Source of the DNA: Acidimicrobiia bacterium
GTDB taxonomy: Bacteria > Actinomycetota > Acidimicrobiia > Spongiisociales > UBA5794
Assembly: GCA_030599515.1 (NCBI GenBank)
Contig: JAUVNV010000080.1
Location: forward strand, 1-9,748
DNA: 9,748 nucleotides
Reading direction: 5' to 3'
The notes below the pieces were generated by a model. The model was given only the letters and a program-made list of their open reading frames with translations, did not search any database and was not told the origin of the DNA. Of this stretch, positions 1 through 4,916 are shown piece after piece; the stretch's first letter is position 1; each line of letters starts with the position of its first letter. Position numbers and translations under genes: made by a program.

Positions 1-787
1 CATCCTTGTAGAACGTCGTAGCTTCAACGATGGCACGGGCGCGGACGTCGGGATCACCGGACTTGAAGACACCGGACCCGACGAAGATCCCGTCACAGCC
101 GAGCTGCATCATCAACGCCGCGTCGGATGGTGTCGCGATACCACCGGCTGCAAAGTTCACAACCGGCAGCTTGCCCATCGCAGCGACCTCCTTGACGAGT
201 TCGATAGGAGCTCGTAGTTCCTTCGCCGCGTTCATCAATTGGTCGGGGCCGAGCGTCGTGAGCCACCCGATCTGGGTGTTCATGAGGCGCATGTGCCGTA
301 CCGCTTCGACGACGTTGCCGGTGCCCGGCTCGCCCTTCGTCCGAATCATCGCGGCGCCTTCACCGATACGGCGGAGCGCTTCACCGAGGTCCTTCGCTCC
401 GTTCACGAACGGCACGGTGAACGAGCGTTTGTCGACGTGGAATTCGTCGACCGGCGTCAAGACCTCGGACTCGTCGATGTAGTCGACGCCGAGTGATTCC
501 AGGACTCGAGCCTCGACGAAGTGGCCGATGCGTGCTTTGGCCATCACCGGAATCGAGACTGCGTTGATGATCTCTGTGACCTTCGCTGGGTCTGCCATGC
601 GAGCCACACCGCCCTGGGCGCGGATGTCGGCGGGGACGCGCTCAAGAGCCATCACGGCAACTGCTCCGGCTTCTTCTGCGATGCTCGCCTGCTCGGCATT
701 TACGACGTCCATGATGACGCCGCCCTTCAGCATCTCGGCCAACCCTCGCTTGACGCGATCGGTGCCGTGCTCGGTCGAAGTATCCAC
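1..787 (-). CDS. pdxS: PdxS, pyridoxal 5'-phosphate synthase lyase subunit (3' end outside window)
   Basis: PdxS makes the vitamin B6 cofactor PLP from ribose 5-phosphate, glyceraldehyde 3-phosphate and ammonia; the ammonia comes from the glutaminase PdxT. I translated this frame by hand: 262 codons are present out of the roughly 295-305 usual for the family. The start is GTG at 787, preceded by GAGGAG six bases upstream. The (beta/alpha)8-barrel landmarks are all visible: MDV with Asp27, MAKARIGH with the imine-forming Lys84, and RTKGEPGTGN with the second catalytic Lys151, followed by the NFAAGGIATP and GIFVGSGVFKS phosphate-binding segments. One small oddity is PFVNGAKDLGEA, where most homologues that I recall have Cys instead of Asn. 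The gene lies 72 bp after pimA on the same strand, as in mycobacteria. pdxT would be expected next, beyond the left edge. The identification is near certain; the C-terminus cannot be judged. Confidence 0.97.
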   Translation of the reverse strand, partial: MDTSTEHGTDRVKRGLAEMLKGGVIMDVVNAEQASIAEEAGAVAVMALERVPADIRAQGGVARMADPAKVTEIINAVSIPVMAKARIGHFVEARVLESLGVDYIDESEVLTPVDEFHVDKRSFTVPFVNGAKDLGEALRRIGEGAAMIRTKGEPGTGNVVEAVRHMRLMNTQIGWLTTLGPDQLMNAAKELRAPIELVKEVAAMGKLPVVNFAAGGIATPSDAALMMQLGCDGIFVGSGVFKSGDPDVRARAIVEATTFYKD

Positions 788-793
788 GGTGCG

Positions 794-799
794 CTCCTC
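794..799 (-). promoter_or_regulatory. Ribosome binding site of pdxS
   Basis: GAGGAG reads on the minus strand six bases before the GTG at 787. It decides that start, because no in-frame ATG gives a sensible PdxS N-terminus; the first in-frame ATG is residue 19, inside the conserved opening helix. Confidence 0.75.
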
Positions 800-815
800 G
801 GTATCCTTGTGGCCG

Positions 816-821
816 AGTCTA
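816..821 (-). promoter_or_regulatory. Candidate -10 box (TAGACT) for an internal pdxS promoter
   Basis: The 72-bp gap between pimA and pdxS contains GTAGACT on the minus strand. TAGACT fits the TANNNT pattern of actinobacterial housekeeping promoters and would place a transcript start near 809, about 22 bases before the GTG. I see no good -35 hexamer at 16-19 bp. The same heptamer occurs upstream of pgsA (3422-3428). pdxS could be transcribed both from here and by read-through from the lipid genes. Confidence 0.35.
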
Positions 822-859
822 CCGATGGGAGACCACGTAGAACCGACCGATCGAGACCG

Positions 860-1897
860 CTATCGGCCGACGATCGCTTCCTGATAGGCGTCGATGTAGT
901 CGGCCGCCACCGACGATCCATCGAAGCGACGAACCCGCTCTGTGGCGGCAGCTCCGAGGTCGGCTGCCGCGTCGGGATCACTGAGAAGCCTGATGATCTG
1001 CTGCGCCAGTTCGCCGGATTCGCCGGGCGGAACGAACGTCGCGGTTGGGCCGGCCACGTGTTCGAAGGCGGGGATCGTCGATGCCACAATCGCGCACCCC
1101 GACGCCATCGCTTCGGCCACGATGATGCCAAAACTCTCACCTCCGAGGTTCGGAGCGCAGAACACGGAGGCACTTCCGAGTTCAGCCTCCTTCGTCTCAT
1201 CGCCGACCCAACCGAAGAACTCAACACCAGCCATCGGTTGGTCACGCTGGGACCCGAGGACACTGAGCGTGGCATCCGGAACCGCCTCTCGCACAGTCGG
1301 CCAGGCCTCGAGGAGAACAGGCAGTCCCTTTCTCTCGTCATCGCGGCCGAGGAAGGCGACCTTCCCGGGTGTCTTCGGACCGGTCACGTATCGGAAGACG
1401 TCGATTCCATTTGGGATGATGCGGTACTCGACGACGCCATCGATCGAACTCCCGGCAATCGGACTCACTGCGGTGATGACGGCGGCATTTCGAACGGCAA
1501 GGCGTACGCCGCTCCGCCCGTGGCGGTACAGGCTCCTCACCCACGCCGGTGGATCGGCATGGAACGTCGCGACCTTCGCCGGTCCATCGACCCTCAGCGC
1601 CGCGGGACACACAGCCGGCATCAGCGGTTCATGAACGTGAATGACGTCGACGTCGGAGAGAGCTGCCGTGAGCTCGCGACCGACTCGGGGGTCAAGACGA
1701 ATCGGCGTCTTCGCCCGATTCGCCGCCACGACGGTGGTAGGTCCGAGAAGGATCGCGCCGTCGGGTCCGTCGGTTCCCGGCCCGACGACTCGTGGCTCGT
1801 GGCCCGCGTCACGCAGCCATCCGGCAAGGCGGATCACCTGGTCCTGGACACCACCCGGTCGGCCGAGGTCGTATGGGGAGACGAGCCCAACCTTCAT
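860..1897 (-). CDS. pimA: PimA-like phosphatidylinositol alpha-mannosyltransferase (GT4 family)
   Basis: This GT-B fold enzyme is expected to transfer mannose from GDP-mannose to the inositol ring of phosphatidylinositol at the cytoplasmic face of the membrane, the first step of PIM synthesis. The N-terminal domain opens with MKVGLVSPYDLGRPGGVQ, containing the glycine-rich loop typical of PimA, and carries HVHEP and TFHADP with His113 at the position of the key PimA histidine. The C-terminal domain has GRDDERKG (Arg185, Lys190, donor phosphate contacts) and the EX7E motif (Glu254, Glu262 in ESFGIIVAEAMASG). I chose the ATG at 1897 (345 aa) rather than the upstream in-frame start at 1933, because the protein then begins exactly at the family N-terminus and the ATG overlaps the stop of the acyltransferase gene as ATGA. 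At 345 residues it is slightly shorter than the mycobacterial enzymes. PimA is favoured over a generic GT4 by context and motif match. Confidence 0.9.
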   Translation of the reverse strand: MKVGLVSPYDLGRPGGVQDQVIRLAGWLRDAGHEPRVVGPGTDGPDGAILLGPTTVVAANRAKTPIRLDPRVGRELTAALSDVDVIHVHEPLMPAVCPAALRVDGPAKVATFHADPPAWVRSLYRHGRSGVRLAVRNAAVITAVSPIAGSSIDGVVEYRIIPNGIDVFRYVTGPKTPGKVAFLGRDDERKGLPVLLEAWPTVREAVPDATLSVLGSQRDQPMAGVEFFGWVGDETKEAELGSASVFCAPNLGGESFGIIVAEAMASGCAIVASTIPAFEHVAGPTATFVPPGESGELAQQIIRLLSDPDAAADLGAAATERVRRFDGSSVAADYIDAYQEAIVGR

Positions 1898-2793
1898 CCG
1901 TCCGGGTCCTCGGCCACCCGATCGGAGGGCCAATTCGGCGAGAAGAGGTGCCAGTCGGTCGGCTTCTCCCGGATCAGTTTCTCGTATGCGTACGCGATCG
2001 CCTGGGTACCCAACCGGATGCGTTCCGACCGATCGTCGCCCTCCGGAATCGGCACCTCTGGCTGGCAGGGGAAGTAGTGGCCTGCACCGTCGAACTGGGA
2101 CCCGATCGGGAAGATCGCAGCCCCGGTCATCAGGGCAAGCGACACAGGCCCGGCGGGCATTGTGGTCATCTCACCGAAGAACTCGACCTCGATCCCGCGT
2201 CCGGTGACGTCGCGATCGGCGACGAGCGCGACGACCTGGGCGTTGTTCAGCGCTCTGACCAGCGGAGTCGTTGTGGAGCCCCGACCCGCGACGATGATCT
2301 CAATGCCGTATGCCGCTCTCGTCTTCACGAACCAGTCCGTGATCCGGGAGTTCGGAAGGTCTTCGGCAACAGAGAGCACGTGCAAGTCCAGCGTCTCGGC
2401 GAGCGACCCTGCGACTTCCCAATTCCCCATGTGGGGCACGACGAATATGATCCCTCTCCCCTGGCCCTTGGCTTCGAAGACGTCATCGAGGCCCGTCACG
2501 CGTGTTCCTCGAATGACCTGATCTTTGCGCCTCGGTCGGAACCAGAACACCTCGGCCCAGTAGCGTCCGTAGGAGGCGAACATGGCGCGACCGGCAGCCG
2601 TGATCTCGTCCTCGGTCGGGTCGGGACCCATCACGCGGCGCATGTGCCGACGGAGGAGACCCATCCTCTTCCCGGCGACATACGAGAGACCGGTGCCGAG
2701 GGTACGGCCACTGGCCCGGACGGCCGGCGCGGGAAGAAGTCCGAAGAGGCCGGACAGCACCCGGTAGAGCAGATAGCCGAGAAGACCCTTCAC
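1894..2793 (-). CDS. patA: PatA-like acyltransferase of PIM biosynthesis (LpxL/HtrB superfamily)
   Basis: The protein (299 aa) belongs to the lysophospholipid/lauroyl acyltransferase superfamily. By family and position it should acylate the mannose of phosphatidylinositol monomannoside with an acyl-CoA, as mycobacterial PatA does. The HX4E catalytic motif is seen as PHMGNWE (His121, Glu126). Other superfamily blocks are VADRDVTGRGIEVEFFGE and PAGPVSLALMTGAAIFPI. The N-terminal 25 residues are hydrophobic (LLGYLLYRVLSGLFGLLP) and probably anchor it peripherally at the membrane. The start is GTG at 2793, which overlaps the pgsA stop as GTGA. The gene ends in an ATGA overlap with pimA. Coupling to both neighbours strongly suggests a PIM role rather than lipid A synthesis, for which there is no other sign here. 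The exact acyl acceptor is inferred. Confidence 0.9.
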   Translation of the reverse strand: MKGLLGYLLYRVLSGLFGLLPAPAVRASGRTLGTGLSYVAGKRMGLLRRHMRRVMGPDPTEDEITAAGRAMFASYGRYWAEVFWFRPRRKDQVIRGTRVTGLDDVFEAKGQGRGIIFVVPHMGNWEVAGSLAETLDLHVLSVAEDLPNSRITDWFVKTRAAYGIEIIVAGRGSTTTPLVRALNNAQVVALVADRDVTGRGIEVEFFGEMTTMPAGPVSLALMTGAAIFPIGSQFDGAGHYFPCQPEVPIPEGDDRSERIRLGTQAIAYAYEKLIREKPTDWHLFSPNWPSDRVAEDPDG

Positions 2794-3377
2794 CCTGGAA
2801 GCTGCTGCCAGGTCTTGCGGATCCGCTGCAGCACCGTCAATCCCGTCAGAACCACGAAGATCCAGAGCATCGGGACGAGTACCGGAAGGCCGAACCCGGC
2901 GAGGATCACCCCGACCAACGAGAAGATCATTCGCTCGGCGCGACCCATCCAGCCGCCGCGCCCCTCGGCACCCCAGGACTCAGCCTTTGCCCGGATGTAG
3001 GGCACGAGGAGCGAGAATGCCAATGCCACGAGGCAGAGGATCAGTCCCACGGGGTCGTCCCTGAGATATACACCAAGACCCACCCATACGGCGATCTCAC
3101 CGAATCGATCGGACATCGTGTCGATGAATGCTCCGCGGTCCGACGCCGTGCCCTTCAATCGGGCCAACGGACCGTCCAGCGCGTCGAGGAGTACGCCGAA
3201 GCCAGCGACGAAGCCCCCCTGCCACAACAACCCGTTCGCGATCATCGCGGCGCCACCGATCGTGATGGCGAGTCCGAGAACCGTCACCATGGTGGGCGTC
3301 ACACCGATCTTGGCGAGAGCGCGGGCGATCGGTTGCAGGATGGGAGCAGCCTTCTTGCGCGCTTTCAGATCGATCAT
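2790..3377 (-). CDS. pgsA: CDP-alcohol phosphatidyltransferase, likely phosphatidylinositol-phosphate synthase
   Basis: This 195-aa integral membrane enzyme displaces CMP from CDP-diacylglycerol with an alcohol phosphate. The complete signature D-x2-DG-x2-AR-x8-G-x3-D-x3-D is visible: Asp65, Asp68-Gly69, Ala72-Arg73, Gly82, Asp86 and Asp90, which bind the metals and CMP. About six hydrophobic segments are present. A basic segment, YIRAKAESWG then GRAER (residues 127-149), resembles the inositol-phosphate-binding part of actinobacterial PIP synthases. The partner genes acting on phosphatidylinositol directly downstream make inositol 1-phosphate the most likely acceptor, giving PIP; a phosphatidylglycerophosphate synthase is the alternative. 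The start ATG at 3377 has GAAAGG six bases upstream. It is the first gene of the lipid cluster and overlaps the acyltransferase gene by four bases. Confidence 0.88.
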   Translation of the reverse strand: MIDLKARKKAAPILQPIARALAKIGVTPTMVTVLGLAITIGGAAMIANGLLWQGGFVAGFGVLLDALDGPLARLKGTASDRGAFIDTMSDRFGEIAVWVGLGVYLRDDPVGLILCLVALAFSLLVPYIRAKAESWGAEGRGGWMGRAERMIFSLVGVILAGFGLPVLVPMLWIFVVLTGLTVLQRIRKTWQQLPG

Positions 3378-3421
3378 CTAGGGCCTTTCGACGGTGACGC
3401 CGACACCACACGATTCGAGCC

Positions 3422-3450
3422 AGTCTACGCCCGATACAATGAATGGTCGA
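3422..3450 (-). promoter_or_regulatory. Candidate promoter of the pgsA-patA-pimA(-pdxS) cluster
   Basis: On the minus strand TCGACC (3450-3445, four of six matches to TTGACA) is followed after 17 bp by TAGACT (3427-3422), a TANNNT-type -10. This places the transcript start near 3415 and gives a leader of about 38 bases carrying the GAAAGG ribosome binding site. It overlaps the candidate gltA promoter on the other strand. It is a pattern match only. Confidence 0.45.
3435..3440 (+). promoter_or_regulatory. Candidate -10 box (TACAAT) of gltA
   Basis: TACAAT matches five of six bases of TATAAT and lies 60 bp before the citrate synthase start, giving a leader of about 54 bases. No convincing -35 element is seen at 15-18 bp upstream (GATTCG, ATTCGA and TTCGAG are all weak), so an activator or a -10-dependent promoter is possible. 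The box lies within the spacer of the opposing pgsA promoter. Confidence 0.35.
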
Positions 3451-3462
3451 TATGACATCGAC
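3446..3462. promoter_or_regulatory. Palindrome GTCGAT-N5-ATCGAC in the divergent promoter region
   Basis: This is a perfect inverted repeat with 6-bp arms and a 5-bp spacer. It covers the predicted gltA transcript start and the predicted -35 of pgsA, a suitable place for an operator serving both directions. Arms this short occur by chance at an appreciable rate in about 120 bp, so a regulatory role is only a possibility. It could also form a weak hairpin in the gltA leader. Confidence 0.25.
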
Positions 3463-3500
3463 GGCCAGCCGATGCCCCGCTACGCGAAGGATGTGATGCC

Positions 3501-4793
3501 ATGGCCGACCGCCACGCCCAGTTGAGCTTCGACGGCAACGAGTACGATCTCCCGATCGTCGAACCGACCATCGGAAACGCAGGTCTGACGATCGCAAAAC
3601 TCCGTGCAGACTCCGGGGATGTCACCTACGACCCGGGGTTCGCGAACACCGCAGGAGCGCAATCCACGATCACGTACATCGACGGCGCTGCGGGGATTCT
3701 CCAGCATCGCGGCTACGCCATCGAGGACCTTGCGGCCAATGCCACCTTCCTTGAGGTAGCGTATCTGCTCCTCGTCGGGAAGCTCCCGAACAAGGCCGAG
3801 TTCGAGGCGTGGTCCGAGGACGTGCGGATGCACACGCTGTTGAACGAAGAGATGAAGCGATTCTTCGACGCCTTCCCGAAGAGAGCCCATCCGATGGCGA
3901 TCCTGTCTTCGGCCACGAATGCCATCTCAACGTTCTACGAGGACTATCACGACCCGTCGAACGCCAAAGCGTTCGACGAAAGCGCGGTTCGGCTCCTCGC
4001 GAAGATGCCAACGATCGCGGCATGGGCGTACAAGAAGTCGATAGGAATGCCGTATTCCTACCCGAACAACGACCTCGACTACGTCGAGAACTTTCTCGCC
4101 ATGATGTTCAGTCTTCCCACCGCCCGCTATGAGGTCGACCCGGTCATCGCCAAGGCGGTCAACGTCTTGTTCGTGCTCCACGCCGACCATGAACAGAATT
4201 GTTCCACGGCGACCGTGCGGGGGGTTGGGTCCAGTCAGGCGAACCTGTTCGCATCGGTCGGCGCCGGGATCGATGCCCTGTGGGGTCCGCTCCACGGCGG
4301 AGCCAACCAGCGCGTTATCGAGATGCTCCAGTCGATCGTCGACGATCCCGACGCTTCGGCGAAGTCCATGATCGCCCGCGCAAAGGATCCGAACGATCCG
4401 TTCCGACTCATGGGTTTCGGACACCGTGTGTACAAGAACTACGACCCCCGGGCGCGTGTCTTGCGGAGCTACGCCGACGATGTGCTCGCTGCCGTCGGTA
4501 TCAAGGATCCGCTGTTTGACATCGCTAAGGAACTCGAGCAGACCGCTCTAGAGGATGACTACTTCGTCGAGCGCAAGCTCTTCCCGAATGTCGACTTCTA
4601 CAGCGGCCTGATCTTCCGGGCGCTCGACTTCCCGACGCGGATGTTCACGGTGCTGTTCGCCATGGGCCGCCTGCCGGGTTGGATGGCACAGTGGAAGGAG
4701 ATGACGGAGGATCCCTCCACGCGGATCATGCGTCCCCGCCAGATCTACATCGGCGACATCGACAAGGAGTACGTGCCGATCGAAGAGAGGTAG
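3501..4793 (+). CDS. gltA: Type II citrate synthase
   Basis: Citrate synthase condenses acetyl-CoA with oxaloacetate as the entry step of the TCA cycle in the cytoplasm. The protein has 430 residues, the usual length of the long, GltA-type bacterial enzymes, with an N-terminal beta-rich region (about 1-60) before the all-helical core. Active-site blocks are intact: LHADHEQNCSTATVR (His230 region), GPLHGGAN with His265, MGFGHRVYKNYDPRA with His308, and NVDFYSG with Asp365, corresponding to the His/His/Asp catalytic triad. The C-terminus IMRPRQIYIG is typical of the family. The start ATG at 3501 has AAGGA at 3487-3491, nine bases upstream. The gene stands alone on the plus strand, divergent from the lipid cluster and convergent with the transporter gene, so it is probably monocistronic. 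It does not belong to PIM synthesis; its presence here is positional. Confidence 0.97.
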   Translation: MADRHAQLSFDGNEYDLPIVEPTIGNAGLTIAKLRADSGDVTYDPGFANTAGAQSTITYIDGAAGILQHRGYAIEDLAANATFLEVAYLLLVGKLPNKAEFEAWSEDVRMHTLLNEEMKRFFDAFPKRAHPMAILSSATNAISTFYEDYHDPSNAKAFDESAVRLLAKMPTIAAWAYKKSIGMPYSYPNNDLDYVENFLAMMFSLPTARYEVDPVIAKAVNVLFVLHADHEQNCSTATVRGVGSSQANLFASVGAGIDALWGPLHGGANQRVIEMLQSIVDDPDASAKSMIARAKDPNDPFRLMGFGHRVYKNYDPRARVLRSYADDVLAAVGIKDPLFDIAKELEQTALEDDYFVERKLFPNVDFYSGLIFRALDFPTRMFTVLFAMGRLPGWMAQWKEMTEDPSTRIMRPRQIYIGDIDKEYVPIEER

Positions 4794-4817
4794 CCAGTTG
4801 CTGCCTTCGGCGGCGTC

Positions 4818-4846
4818 CTGAGTACTTGGTACTCGGTACTCAGTAC
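4818..4846. repeat. GTACTC-based short repeat cluster with alternative hairpins
   Basis: Just after gltA, two tandem heptamers GGTACTC (4828-4834 and 4835-4841) are flanked by GAGTAC (4820-4825) and AGTAC (4842-4846). The left arm can pair with either heptamer: GAGTAC/GTACTC with a 3-nt loop, or CTGAGTAC (4818-4825) with GTACTCAG (4836-4843) across a 10-nt loop. It abuts the terminator stem directly. It looks like a small REP-like intergenic element, but no second copy is seen in this window. Confidence 0.5.
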
Positions 4847-4890
4847 GAAAGCAGAAGGGTCGGTCCTCCGGGACCGACCCTTCTGCTTTC
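4847..4890. terminator. Bidirectional terminator hairpin between gltA and the MMPL gene
   Basis: A perfect 20-bp stem (4847-4866 pairs with 4871-4890) encloses a 4-nt loop TCCG. It begins 53 bases after the gltA stop and lies 26 bases beyond the MMPL stop on the other strand, in a convergent gap where termination is needed both ways. Each arm ends in a short A or T run, but no long U-tract follows in either direction, so termination may rest mostly on stem strength. It may also act as a 3'-end stabiliser. Confidence 0.8.
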
Positions 4891-4916
4891 TACCTTCTTC
4901 CCGCCAATCGTTGTCG

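Noticed and set aside
1898..1933. An upstream in-frame start for pimA that would add 12 residues
   Set aside because: The extension (MALRSGGRGPGR) has no counterpart in PimA proteins, and the ATG at 1897 forms an ATGA overlap with patA.
521..2077. A 518-codon open frame on the plus strand, antisense to pdxS, pimA and patA
   Set aside because: Its translation is low-complexity and rich in Arg, His and Asp with no recognisable domain, while the minus strand encodes three clear families over the same bases. High GC content leaves such long antisense frames open by chance.
1792..3000. A 402-codon plus-strand open frame opposite patA and pgsA
   Set aside because: It is the antisense shadow of two genes with complete catalytic motifs, with no ribosome binding site or family resemblance.
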